DNA of 64,000 nucleotides from Paenibacillus sp. FSL H3-0469 (GTDB lineage: Bacteria; Bacillota; Bacilli; Paenibacillales; Paenibacillaceae). Where the stretch lies: the NCBI RefSeq assembly GCF_038051945.1, contig NZ_CP150302.1, forward strand, positions 3,410,001 to 3,474,000. The letters are read 5' to 3'. The number at the start of each line of letters is the position of its first letter. Position 1 is the first letter of the stretch. The translations under genes and the position numbers were made by a program. Below are positions 17,201-25,418 of the stretch, one piece after another. The notes beneath the pieces were generated by a model, which did not search any database, was not told the DNA's origin, and saw only the letters and a program-made list of their open reading frames with translations.

Positions 17201-18284
17201 TCAGCTCTCCATAGCGGTCAATCACGGCAATGCTCTCGTCCTCTGTTCCCCACCGGATGCCTGTATCCGTGTTGTCTTCCGGTGATACTGTTGCCTGTAA
17301 CACCACACGGGAGCCTACAGGAACCGCCCGCTGAAGCGGAGCGAGTACAATATCCGTGATCGGATCTTCGTAGACGGCTACCGTAGCGGTTACCGCCGGA
17401 AGCGCCTCGTTCGGCTGTGCCGTAACGGTCGTCACCCCCTCGCGGATACCAGTAACCAGACCGTTGGCGTCCACCGTTGCCACCTCTGCGCTGCCGGTGG
17501 ACCAGGCTGCCGTCTGATCCGTAGCATCTGCAGGTGTGAACTGGAGCGGCAAGGACAGCTTCTCCCCTCTTCGCAGCCCGTAAGACTGCTGGGAGAAGGC
17601 TGCACTTACCGCCTGTTTGTATCCGCTTACAATAAAATCGTCAAAACCTATCTTGCCGATGCTGTCCTTATAAAAACCCATGTAGAATAAGGATAACGCT
17701 CCTCCCTCGGCCATGGGCTCCTTCGTCAGCAGACGATTGCCGTCAATGGACAGATCGAAGTTGTAGCTGCCGCTGTCGAAGGCCACCCGTACGTCATACC
17801 ACACCCCTGCCGATATTGGCATTACAGAGGTCCATGATCCGGCACCTTTTTTCATATAACTGAACGCACCATTATTAATGGCGAACTTCACCAGCGTGAC
17901 AGAGCCGCTCTGCGGGGTGGGCAGGTAGATCACCGCTCCGGTCTGCTCCGCTCTGAACGAATAGCTTAACAGGCTTCTGTACGTAACATCCGTAACGGAT
18001 CTGCTTATAATATAGCTGCCCGCTGTTTTGGCTGCCTGCTGAATCTCCAGCAGCTTGCCAGCGTAGCCTTCCCAGGTCTGTACGGCAACGCTCACCCCCT
18101 GCGGCGGCGTCTTGATGGTCCAGCCGGCCGGCTTCGTGCCGGGGCTATACGACTCGAACGTCTCATCCAGCTTATAGGTGCTGTCTGCCCGGGCCACCGA
18201 ACCAGGATTTGCCGGGAGAAGACCTGTCAGCAGCAGCATAATGATAGCGCATACAAAGAACGGTTTCCGATTGGATTGTCTCAT
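14208..18284 (-). CDS. Secreted right-handed beta-helix protein with Ig-like (BIG2) domains
   Basis: Exported protein of about 1358 residues, probably a polysaccharide-degrading enzyme. ATG 18284 has an AAGGTGG site and starts a clear signal peptide (MRQSNRKPFFVCAIIMLLL, cut after ARA). Order: LamG-like sandwich about 35-215; two BIG2-like repeats about 220-390; a beta-helix opening with LYVAPGGNDSNNGTEAAPFR near 400 and running to about 1000; further BIG2-like repeats about 1015-1180; a C-terminal jelly-roll. The helix opening resembles GH141/GH120-type and pectate-lyase-fold enzymes. No catalytic residue can be assigned safely. The longer ORF from 18500 runs through palindrome C1 and has no ribosome site. 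Likely acts on the cell surface on the substrate of this locus. Confidence 0.8.
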   Translation of the reverse strand: MRQSNRKPFFVCAIIMLLLTGLLPANPGSVARADSTYKLDETFESYSPGTKPAGWTIKTPPQGVSVAVQTWEGYAGKLLEIQQAAKTAGSYIISRSVTDVTYRSLLSYSFRAEQTGAVIYLPTPQSGSVTLVKFAINNGAFSYMKKGAGSWTSVMPISAGVWYDVRVAFDSGSYNFDLSIDGNRLLTKEPMAEGGALSLFYMGFYKDSIGKIGFDDFIVSGYKQAVSAAFSQQSYGLRRGEKLSLPLQFTPADATDQTAAWSTGSAEVATVDANGLVTGIREGVTTVTAQPNEALPAVTATVAVYEDPITDIVLAPLQRAVPVGSRVVLQATVSPEDNTDTGIRWGTEDESIAVIDRYGELTGVSAGTTEVFVTDETGSVRAETEVTVTGRTTGQELYVAPGGNDSNNGTEAAPFRTIARAQQAVRLLNEDMDADIVVNLREGMYTLTEPLEFTPEDSGTNGYFVTYRSYPGEQAAISGGRSVTGWTVFDSAKGIYRADVGTGLQTRQLFVDGIRAVRARSTAGLVNPLKTATGYTSDNTELAGWNNTSDIELVFNELWTNSRIKVGSVTASGGKAQIVLQEPGRSAVFNRGLTSATVPVYYENAMELLDEAGEWYYNRNEGMLYYKPRAWENLSTAKVVVPVLEQLATVYGSSADEPVRNLNFEGLKFMYTTWNRPSTAAGHSDSQNNHLRYPSIPDELTDAAVMLELANTVNFRNNEFTKLGITAVRMQNGVQNSRMEGNRFYDISGSALNVGQPNSSDRNIYHPADHRLLMKNNDVLNNVIHDIGIDYKSASAVSAGYPIDMDISHNEMYNLPYSGTHIGYGWDKLFDAATRNVKIQDNLIYDLMGMGLRDGGAIYSLGPTGATAEDKNLVSGNYIRNQMDGNSALYTDEGSAYWKFEHNVIDLKDAPLWHSAFRWAMAYVPTIHDVDFVNNYTTTDGYTNNGRNVLFENNTVQPDAQWPQAARSIIDQAGLQPEYASAADGQVRRWKLDPLKLAAGGSGQVSIHAMDGKDQPLGKETSTFYYGILDPAVASVSSGGVVTGISQGQTKLIVNIINGSILRTITTDVFVGDTLATVRLEGHDGNVAYIREGTDLQLQPYGETLFGNCEELEEVTYTSSDPSIVSVSGGGLLTGHQTGSATLTLSAEYLGTVTQGQYEVKVWDEASQYEHPLTAELQDPDGWYVSATANGLKETWQDSLTLRAPGGHVIYQNRKYQNELLDFKMKINDSAASSNWYALMLNNQSKELSYSTGSMYLVVIGTSGIELHRFNEGVRTVIYGKIDGLTSLGGPAIPNTAITFGVQSRVQLGAFQESGGVRLILKVNGVQIFNYLDTAAGAIGEAGYFGLVSRNASTELGY

Positions 18285-18481
18285 AATAGCCACCTTTCCG
18301 TATGGAAGCATGTATAGTGTTCCGGTTGAGCATCCGAACTTAAGCAGTGAATTCATTCCATAGATGCAGCCCATAGATACGGAAATTAAGTGGAAACGGC
18401 CTTGCCGTCCTTTTAGGGGCGGCACCGTTTCAGCGATAAATGCGGCCTCTATGGAACTGCGTTCGACGCGAACATTTAGCG

Positions 18482-18666
18482 ATAGTTGTATTTTGTACAT
18501 TTAAAAACCGTGAAACGGAAGGATTTCGTCTTCTAACTGCATTCTGTACAACTAAATTCACCCAAATGGGTGAGAAGCGGGGTATAGGGGGATTTTAGTT
18601 GTACCAAATACAGCTAAATGGATATTCGGCGGTACATCGGACGATTTAGTTGTATGGAGTGCAATT
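18482..18666. repeat. Palindrome array C (four copies, pitch 51-62-51)
   Basis: Four elements of form TTTAGTTGTA-N5-TRCARYTAAA with five-base loops centred at 18493, 18544, 18606 and 18657. Copy 2 is inverted. Arms of up to ten bases pair with one or two mismatches (for example TTTAGTTGTA/TACAGCTAAA). Some spacers form small hairpins themselves (CCGT-GAA-ACGG; CACCC-AAAT-GGGTG). It sits in the 540-base gap between the toroid-like gene and the beta-helix gene. The remaining part, 18667-18823, has only one weak hairpin at about 18722-18743. Confidence 0.85.
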
Positions 18667-18823
18667 AAGCCTACTGCTTCCGCCTGCACCTTAATCGGGA
18701 CACGGCAACCCCTGAGGCATGCAATGGGTCAAAGGACCATGCAAGGAACAGAAAGGAATACAGTAATGAATAACAACGAACAGAAAGGCTTGCCGCTTGA
18801 ACTGCGCGGCTTGGTTAAGTTGG

Positions 18824-20599
18824 TTAAGGGGCGTACGGATCAACGGTGAGCTGAACCGGGGGCTGGTGGCCCGCAGTCAGCTTAATGCTGCGGATCTGAG
18901 CCCATGGCTCCCGCGGCACCTCCCGATCGTCCGTCTCGATGTCTTCGATCCGCACCGCATCCAGCAGTCTGCGGACATCGCCAGCTTCCGCTGCCTCGTC
19001 CAGACATACTACCGCCCAGCCCGTTTCCAGGCGGGACTGCGCCAGCAGGGTGCTGTCGCCGGAATAGAGGACCTGGCGGAGCCTGATCCTCCCTTCCTCC
19101 CGCACCACAGTGACAGGCTGCGCGGCACGCGCCTCCGCTCCGGCACAAATCCCACTGAGCGCCGTGACCGCCACCGCACAGCCCGGATAACGCAGGACCA
19201 GCCATTCCCGGTCCCCGGCGGCGTTCACTACCCGCTCCACCTCACCGTCATAGCGGTGGATGACCCATTCATCCGCGATCTCCGCAGCCCGGTTATGCAG
19301 CCGGGTCATTGAGCGGACCACCACCAGCGCATTCGCCTGCTGGGCCGAGCGGGTCTTCACCTCCGGGTACAGCGGTTTTGCAAACAGCGCGGGCATCAGA
19401 TAGGCGGTCCGGTAATCCTCCGCCGGATGCGTCCGCACGGCTGTGGAATCATCCACGTACCACCGCAGATAGGATACCTGCTGATCCTTCACGCTGAAGC
19501 TGACCGGAAAGCTCTGCCAGCCCAGCCCCCAGGTGGGATGCTGGTAGCTGCCCGGCATCACCGGAAAGCGGTTGATGCTGCCCAGCCGGGTATGCCGTCC
19601 GATCCAGCTGTAGGAACACGAGGCATCGAAGATCCGTTCCTCCAGCATCCGGGGTACGGGCAGCGCAGCCAAGGGGGCACCCCCTTGAAGCAGCTCCTCT
19701 TCAAACAGGAGCAGTGCCGCCACATCATTAAGCGAAAACTTCTGTTCCGCCAGACGGCTGAACTCGGCTACACCCGCAATCGCCCACAGCAGGCTCGGCC
19801 GCTGCGTCTCTCCCCGGAAGTTGTAGCTGCGGATGGTGGGAACCAATTCCTCCCCGTCATGGAACACGAGAATGCTCTTCAGGGTATCCATATGCTCTGA
19901 CAGCCGCCCGGCCAGCTCCCGGTCATGCTGCTGAAGCACCGAACCGGCAATCCTCAGCGCATTCATCATCACCCCCTGGTAGACGAGGCTGATATTCTCT
20001 CCCCAGCCCCAGCCCCGGCGGCCGGTATATTCCGCCCATCTGGCGAAATATCCGCATGCGGTCTGCAGATGCTCAGGCTCCTCCAGGAAGTGGGCGATGG
20101 CCAGCAGCATGGCGCCGTCGCTCATCGTCTTGTTCGGGTAGAACAGCTCCGGGGTCCGGCATTCCCTGGAGAACCAGGCCGCCGCATGGCCGAACATCCG
20201 CTGCATCACCTCCAGATGACTGGCCGGGAATACCTCCGGCTTGCTAAGACGTACCGTTATAAGCGGCATGAGGATAAAAAATGCCGCATTCGAATCCTGT
20301 ATCCCGCTCTCCTCCCGGTACCAGAGGAATCCCCCGTAATCCGGATGCTCCGGATCTGTAAACTGCAGCCGGGCGATGGCCTCAAGCATCTCCAGCCCGG
20401 CCTGCTCCTCCAGCCGGCCCAGCAGTGTGCCATAGGCATAATACCCTGCTGAGAACCGCGCCTCATGACAGTACGGCAGCTGTGATACCTGCCGGGTGTG
20501 GCCGGGCCAATTGTAGCGCACCAGCCCTTCCTCCACCACAATCCCCTCCGAGGCAGCCGCAAAGCTCTGCTCCAGAATTGCCCTTACCCCATTGTTCAA
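18824..20599 (-). CDS. Unassigned toroid-like protein, possible polysaccharide lyase
   Basis: About 591 residues, no signal peptide. I do not recognise a family. The first two thirds are helix-rich with paired aromatic motifs (WGWGENISLVYQGVMMNALR; YNFRGETQRPSLLWAIAG), suggesting an (alpha/alpha) barrel. The last third is beta-rich, as in heparinase/alginate-lyase-like proteins. Start: the ORF opens at 20665, overlapping the lipoprotein gene, but an AGGAGG lies just before an in-frame TTG at 20599, which I prefer; the nearby ATG is out of frame. It follows the substrate-binding protein by 31 bases, so it belongs to the transporter operon and probably acts on the imported oligosaccharide. It could equally be a glycoside hydrolase of an unnamed family. 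Confidence 0.6.
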   Translation of the reverse strand: MNNGVRAILEQSFAAASEGIVVEEGLVRYNWPGHTRQVSQLPYCHEARFSAGYYAYGTLLGRLEEQAGLEMLEAIARLQFTDPEHPDYGGFLWYREESGIQDSNAAFFILMPLITVRLSKPEVFPASHLEVMQRMFGHAAAWFSRECRTPELFYPNKTMSDGAMLLAIAHFLEEPEHLQTACGYFARWAEYTGRRGWGWGENISLVYQGVMMNALRIAGSVLQQHDRELAGRLSEHMDTLKSILVFHDGEELVPTIRSYNFRGETQRPSLLWAIAGVAEFSRLAEQKFSLNDVAALLLFEEELLQGGAPLAALPVPRMLEERIFDASCSYSWIGRHTRLGSINRFPVMPGSYQHPTWGLGWQSFPVSFSVKDQQVSYLRWYVDDSTAVRTHPAEDYRTAYLMPALFAKPLYPEVKTRSAQQANALVVVRSMTRLHNRAAEIADEWVIHRYDGEVERVVNAAGDREWLVLRYPGCAVAVTALSGICAGAEARAAQPVTVVREEGRIRLRQVLYSGDSTLLAQSRLETGWAVVCLDEAAEAGDVRRLLDAVRIEDIETDDREVPREPWAQIRSIKLTAGHQPPVQLTVDPYAP

Positions 20600-20630
20600 C
20601 GCTTGCTCGCCTCCTATGCCGGAATTCCGT

Positions 20631-22295
20631 TTATTCGGCCGTGTCCAGCTGTTTGCCCATCTCATAAATATCCTTCAGCATGATCGCATCCGCTTTATGG
20701 TCCTGATACCAGGCTGCATAGAACTCATCGACCTTGGGTCCGCCTGCCTTCTCCCAGATTCCTTTCGCTTCTGCAATGAACTGGTCCACTGAACCGGGAT
20801 CAGAGCTGACAATGGCCTGCATGGCCCGGTCGAGAATCGTTTTATTCGCGTTCGTGTTGATCTGGGTCAGATCCTGCGGCAGCAGCGGCAGGAAAGCCTT
20901 TTGCGTAATGCCGACAATCGGGCGGGCAGGATCCATATACAGCTTTTCAGACATTTCATAGATTTTGATTAAACTCTGCTCGGCAGGGGTAGGGTTAACC
21001 TTGTTCTTCAGCCCGTAATTCTTGCCGATCAGCGGAGTCAGCATGCCCATATCGCGGTTGTACTCCAGCTCCTTCTTGTTCTTCTCAGGGTCGATTACCT
21101 CCGCACGGCCGTCGGCAGTTTTCTTGTAGTGCACGCCTTCAATGCCGTTCTGGATCGTAGTGGTGTACTGCTCCGTGACCATGAAATCAATCATTTTCAT
21201 TACAGACTCAGGGTCCTTGGCCGCTGCGTTCACCATACCGGTCATTTGGATCGGGGTGGTCAGGGTCGGGCTGAACTGCCCGAACTCTGTCGTCGGCAAG
21301 GCAATCGGAATGACCTCGGCTTCAGGAGAATTCTTCATCAGCGTCTCATAGGTGCCGATATCGGCACCGTTGGCCCCGTAAATCCCCAGCTTGCCGGAGA
21401 TCCAGTCCTGCTTCTGCTTCTCGCCGTTCTTATCGGTGACGAAATCCTTATCCGCCACACCGGCCGCATACAGCTGCTTCTGGAAGGAGAGCGCCGCCTG
21501 AATCCGGTCCCAGTCATGCACCACCTGGTCATTCTCCAGCACCCACGGGTACTGGTCTTCGCCGAACAGCGTAAATCCGGTACCGAACATGTTGTTCAGA
21601 ATAATGCCGGCCACGAAGCTGAGTCCGGTCCCGTACGTATCCGCCTTGCCGTTGCCGTCCGGGTCCTGCTCGGTGAACGCTTTTGCCACATTCAGCAGTT
21701 CTTCGGGTGTAGTAGGCACCTGCAAATTCAGCTTCTTCAGCCAGTCATTGCGGATAAACAGATAGTGCTGCGGGCCGAACTGGACCGGACGCCCCACCGT
21801 ATACAGCTTGCCGTCCGCCATAGTGCCTGCCTTGCGCAGCGCCGGATATTTCTCCAGCATCGCTTTATACTCTGTACTGCTGTTCTTGATCAGGTCATCC
21901 AGCGGAAGCAGCTGCTTCTGGTTATAGAGCTGGCCCTGGTAAGCGGTATCAAATTCAAAGATCAGATCCGGGGCAGACTTCGACGCGAACAGCACATTGA
22001 ACTTTTGCAGGGATTCGAAGCGCGGAACCGTAATGTATTTGACGTTCACCGGGCCGTTCTCGTTGACCCATTTCGTCCAGCGGTTGTCGCTCATTGTCCC
22101 CTCTTCCGCCGGCACGCTGCCGCGGTCATATAGAGAGACGGTGATGGAGCCGCGTTTCCCCGAAGCTTCTCCCTTGCCCCCGTCTGCGCCCTGCGTGGCG
22201 GCATTATTGCCGCCGCAGCCTGTGACAGCGATAACGAGCATCAGGGAGGCTGCTCCGGCAGCGGTTTTTTTTCTAAACCATAGTGGTTTGGACAT
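20631..22295 (-). CDS. Sugar ABC transporter substrate-binding lipoprotein (LplA/LipO type)
   Basis: Extracellular binding protein, 554 residues. Signal peptide with lipobox VTGC, lipidated Cys at 27, then a Gly/Asn-rich tether. Family 1 solute-binding fold with an EF-hand-like calcium loop DPDGNGKADTYG that is common in the long Paenibacillus LplA-type proteins. It follows the two permease genes by 55 bases and precedes the toroid-like gene. No ATPase gene is in the locus; such systems usually share a common MsmX-type ATPase encoded elsewhere. Substrate is presumably the oligosaccharide released by the beta-helix enzyme. AGGAGG lies 11 bases before the ATG. Confidence 0.93.
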   Translation of the reverse strand: MSKPLWFRKKTAAGAASLMLVIAVTGCGGNNAATQGADGGKGEASGKRGSITVSLYDRGSVPAEEGTMSDNRWTKWVNENGPVNVKYITVPRFESLQKFNVLFASKSAPDLIFEFDTAYQGQLYNQKQLLPLDDLIKNSSTEYKAMLEKYPALRKAGTMADGKLYTVGRPVQFGPQHYLFIRNDWLKKLNLQVPTTPEELLNVAKAFTEQDPDGNGKADTYGTGLSFVAGIILNNMFGTGFTLFGEDQYPWVLENDQVVHDWDRIQAALSFQKQLYAAGVADKDFVTDKNGEKQKQDWISGKLGIYGANGADIGTYETLMKNSPEAEVIPIALPTTEFGQFSPTLTTPIQMTGMVNAAAKDPESVMKMIDFMVTEQYTTTIQNGIEGVHYKKTADGRAEVIDPEKNKKELEYNRDMGMLTPLIGKNYGLKNKVNPTPAEQSLIKIYEMSEKLYMDPARPIVGITQKAFLPLLPQDLTQINTNANKTILDRAMQAIVSSDPGSVDQFIAEAKGIWEKAGGPKVDEFYAAWYQDHKADAIMLKDIYEMGKQLDTAE

Positions 22296-22350
22296 ATGAA
22301 TGTGACCCTCCTATTGTGGTGTTCTTGATCGTTCGGATAGGATGCAGCGG

Positions 22351-23226
22351 TTAACCCTTGATCGCACCGATAGTCACGCCTTTGACAAAATACCGTTGCA
22401 GCAGCGGATACACGATCAGCATCGGAATAACCATCACCATAATCCCGGCGGCCTTGATGCCCTCCGGTGTAATATTGACAACCTCCTGCGAGTTCATCGT
22501 ATTCAGCTCCTGCAGGACGGCCTGGCTCTTCACCATCTGCTGGATGAGCACGGTCAGATTGATTTTCTCCGGGCTGTTCATATAGATCATTACGTTAAAG
22601 AAGGAATTCCAGTAATACACGCCGTAGAAGAGGCCGATGGTCGCCAGCACAGGCAGGGACAGTGGCAGAATAATGCCCGCCAGCAGCCGCCATTCGCCGG
22701 AGCCGTCAATTCGGGCCGCTTCTACCAGCTCCTCCGGGATGTTCTCGAAAAAAGACCGCATGATCATCATATTATAAGTGCTGACCAGAGCGGGCAGCCA
22801 CAGTGCCGAATACGAATCCACCAGGCCGAGACTGCTGACCACGAGATAGGTCGGAATCAGTCCGCCCGTGAACAGCATGGTGAACACAATCGCCAGGGTC
22901 AGCGTGCGTCTTCCGTAGAAATCACGGCGGGATAAGGGATAAGCGGCGAAGATGGTGAACAGCATGCTGGCGGCCACACCGACCAGAGTAATCAGCAGGC
23001 TGTTGCCAAAAGCGCGTACCACCGGCGTTCCCTCGAACAGCATGGTATACGAGCTGAGTGTGAATTCCACCGGCCATAGGGTGACAAAGCCGGAGAGCAC
23101 CGCATCCTTGCCGCTGAGCGACAGGGAGGCCAGATGGAGCAGCGGCAGCAGACAGAGAATGCCTGCGAGCGTAAGCAGCAGATAATTGAAGCTGTAGAAT
23201 ACTTTTTCACCTTTTGTACTTTGCAT
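22351..23226 (-). CDS. Carbohydrate ABC permease, LplC/YtcP type
   Basis: Inner-membrane permease with six predicted helices. The EAA loop that docks the ATPase reads EELVEAARIDGSGEWRLL near residue 180. ATG 23226 is chosen because AGGAGG lies nine bases upstream; the longer ORF overlaps the preceding permease gene. It pairs with the permease at 23243-24214 (17-base gap) and the lipoprotein downstream. Length about 291 residues is normal for YtcP-type proteins. Confidence 0.93.
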   Translation of the reverse strand: MQSTKGEKVFYSFNYLLLTLAGILCLLPLLHLASLSLSGKDAVLSGFVTLWPVEFTLSSYTMLFEGTPVVRAFGNSLLITLVGVAASMLFTIFAAYPLSRRDFYGRRTLTLAIVFTMLFTGGLIPTYLVVSSLGLVDSYSALWLPALVSTYNMMIMRSFFENIPEELVEAARIDGSGEWRLLAGIILPLSLPVLATIGLFYGVYYWNSFFNVMIYMNSPEKINLTVLIQQMVKSQAVLQELNTMNSQEVVNITPEGIKAAGIMVMVIPMLIVYPLLQRYFVKGVTIGAIKG

Positions 23227-23242
23227 AAATAGTGTCCTCCTG

Positions 23243-24214
23243 TTACCACAAGCCTTTATTGAAGCGCCGGGCAATGGCGTTGGAGATCAGCACCAAGGTC
23301 AGCGCCACCAGAGAATCGAACATCCCCAGGGCAGCCGTCAGGCTGAACTGTCCGCCTTGCAGGCCAATCGCGTAGATGTAGGTGCTGATGACCTCGGAGA
23401 TCCCGGATACAATCGAATTCTGCAGCACGTAGACATGGTCGAAGCCCACCTCCATCACCCGTCCCATGGCCAGAATCAGCATAATGACGATGGTCGGACT
23501 GATCCCGGGTAGCGTAATATGGCGGATCTGCTTCCATTTGCCTGCCCCGTCCATACTCGCCGCCTCATAGAGACTGGGGTCGATGGAGGTTAGCGCAGCC
23601 AGATAGATAATGGCATTGAAGCCCGCATCCTTCCAGATTCCCGAGCCGAGGAAGATCGAGACCCAGGACCACTCCTTGAACAGGAAGGGAAAAGCCTGGC
23701 CGGTCAGCTTCTCAACCACCGCATTGGCTACCCCGGTCTGGGCAAAGATCGTTACTACCAGCCCGCCGACAATGACCCAGGAGAAAAAGTAAGGCAGGTA
23801 GACGAGGGTCTGGACTGATTTTTTGAAAAACTTGTTCCGGACCTCATTGAGCATAATCGCCAGGGCAATCGGGAACGGAAAGCTGACCAGCACCGACAAT
23901 ATACTGAGCACCAGCGTATTGCGGATAATCTGTACCGATTGCGCCTGGGTGAACAGATTGGTGAAATTGTCCATGCCGACCCACTGGCTGCCCCATACCC
24001 CCTCATAGAAGGTATAATCCTTGAAGGCGATGACCAGCCCCAGCATAGGGGTGTATTTGAAAATGATATAAAATGCGATAACCGGAACGAACATGACCCA
24101 CAGGGGGACATTATTCTTGAAGCGGCGGGTCTGCCAGAAGCGTCTGCGGCTGCTTCCGCTCTGCCGTGAAGTGTCCAGCCGCAGCACCGCCTCATTGCTT
24201 GTATTCGCTTTCAT
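23243..24214 (-). CDS. Carbohydrate ABC permease, LplB/YteP type
   Basis: First permease of the import system, about 323 residues, six helices. The N-terminal cytoplasmic tail is rich in Arg and Ser, then VPLWVMFVPVIAFYIIF forms the first helix. The EAA loop is LYEAASMDGAGKWKQI. ATG 24214 has AGGAGG seven bases upstream; the ORF's earlier codon lies inside that ribosome site. A promoter candidate is 87 bases upstream, so the transporter set may have its own start as well as read-through from the SGNH gene. Confidence 0.93.
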   Translation of the reverse strand: MKANTSNEAVLRLDTSRQSGSSRRRFWQTRRFKNNVPLWVMFVPVIAFYIIFKYTPMLGLVIAFKDYTFYEGVWGSQWVGMDNFTNLFTQAQSVQIIRNTLVLSILSVLVSFPFPIALAIMLNEVRNKFFKKSVQTLVYLPYFFSWVIVGGLVVTIFAQTGVANAVVEKLTGQAFPFLFKEWSWVSIFLGSGIWKDAGFNAIIYLAALTSIDPSLYEAASMDGAGKWKQIRHITLPGISPTIVIMLILAMGRVMEVGFDHVYVLQNSIVSGISEVISTYIYAIGLQGGQFSLTAALGMFDSLVALTLVLISNAIARRFNKGLW

Positions 24215-24300
24215 TACGGTGCCTCCTTTCACTTGCGTGTGATGCGTGATTGCGTGATGAATGAATGCTATGGAGCTGAAATGGCCGATTTCATGTCCTC

Positions 24301-24329
24301 ACCATAGCTGCTTTAGCGGGCCAGAGCAA
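24301..24329 (-). promoter_or_regulatory. Candidate promoter for the transporter genes
   Basis: Minus strand TTGCTC (24324-24329), 17-base spacer, TATGGT (24301-24306), inside the 163-base gap between the SGNH gene and the first permease. Each hexamer matches the sigma-A consensus at four or fewer positions, so it may need an activator such as the AraC regulator at 11826. Confidence 0.4.
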
Positions 24330-24377
24330 TATCCAGTTTTTCTGTTAATCGCCGCTGAACCCTTATACCGCCTGGGT

Positions 24378-25418
24378 TTACAGGATTCCTTCCAGCACCC
24401 GGGCCAGATTCTCCCCCATCCGTATATGTCCCTCATCCCCCGGGTGAATCAGGTCGCAGGACAGCCCGGCAAGGTCGTCCAGCACTTTGTTTCCCTCGAT
24501 CAGGCTCAGCTTCGGGTGGTCCAGACGCTTCACATGACTGCGCAGAATATCGTTGAACTGAACATCCTTCTCCGCTATCCCGCTTCCCGGGAACCCTGCA
24601 AAATTGGGGTAGATCGTAATGACCGCCACCGGCTTCTCCGGATGCCTGCTTACCAGCTGGTCCAGCAGATAGCCGGTCCGCTCACGGAATTCGTCCGGGG
24701 ACATGTGGTCACGCATATTCACGCCCAGCTCCAGCGTCATGAACGACCAGTCCTGCTGCGCCGCAAGATAATTACTCATCTCCCGTTCACAGTGGCAGGA
24801 GCCGCTCATGCCGAGACCCAGTACATCGGCGGCCAGCCTTCTTGCCGCGTGGGCAATATACGGCAGGCTGCCGTTCTCTCCATAGGTGATGGATGAGCCG
24901 TAAGCAATCCAGCGCTTGCCGGGGGTCTCCCCTTCCACCGGCGGACGGAGTGGATGGCCGAAGGTCTCAATGCCGCAGACCACACAGGCATACCGTCCGA
25001 AGCAGATCCGCCATACCTCCGGCGCAAAGCCCGCTGCCATCAGCAGATCACGCTCCGCCACCGCCAGCCTTGGCGGTTCGCTTAACTGGAGGGTGCGGAT
25101 CGTCCCGGCCTGAAGCTCATGTCTGGAGTGGAACAGCCCGCCCTTGTATACCGTTACGCTGCCGTCAGTCTCAGGTAAAGTAAGCGTGACACGGATATTC
25201 GGAGCCGTGGTGACGAACCGGAGCTCGCAGCCGCCCGCTTCCCCGGCGATGAACCGCCCCCGCTCATTCAGATGCTCCCTGACGCTGCGCGGAATGCGGC
25301 GGAGATACAATCCGTAGCCCGCTGCCGGTTCCAGCTCGGCAACGTTATGGAAGGCAACCCGGTCCAGCCCCGGCAGCCCCTTGGTGCTGGAAGAATGGGT
25401 ACTGGCGGAATTATACAT
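24378..25418 (-). CDS. SGNH/GDSL-family esterase
   Basis: Predicted cytoplasmic carbohydrate esterase, 346 residues. An N-terminal beta-sandwich of about 160 residues precedes the SGNH hydrolase domain: block I GSSIT with the nucleophilic Ser near residue 175, block II around LGMSG, block III ELGVNM, and catalytic DLIHPGDEGH near 326. The beta-sandwich-plus-SGNH layout fits acyl esterases acting on oligosaccharides. Its ATG overlaps the GH105 stop by eight bases with a GGAGG inside that gene, so the two are coupled. In the B. subtilis yes cluster, YesT is an SGNH rhamnogalacturonan acetylesterase; an equivalent role here is inference from context. Confidence 0.87.
   Translation of the reverse strand: MYNSASTHSSSTKGLPGLDRVAFHNVAELEPAAGYGLYLRRIPRSVREHLNERGRFIAGEAGGCELRFVTTAPNIRVTLTLPETDGSVTVYKGGLFHSRHELQAGTIRTLQLSEPPRLAVAERDLLMAAGFAPEVWRICFGRYACVVCGIETFGHPLRPPVEGETPGKRWIAYGSSITYGENGSLPYIAHAARRLAADVLGLGMSGSCHCEREMSNYLAAQQDWSFMTLELGVNMRDHMSPDEFRERTGYLLDQLVSRHPEKPVAVITIYPNFAGFPGSGIAEKDVQFNDILRSHVKRLDHPKLSLIEGNKVLDDLAGLSCDLIHPGDEGHIRMGENLARVLEGIL

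Noticed and set aside
18285..18500. Longer N-terminus for the beta-helix protein
   Set aside because: It would run through palindrome C1 and bury the signal peptide; ATG 18284 has a good ribosome site and a clean signal sequence.
24196..24212. cre-like sequence at the start of the first permease gene (TGAAAGCGAATACA)
   Set aside because: It misses a fixed T of the consensus, and the bases are explained by the coding sequence MKANT; context support is weak compared with the site at 50790.
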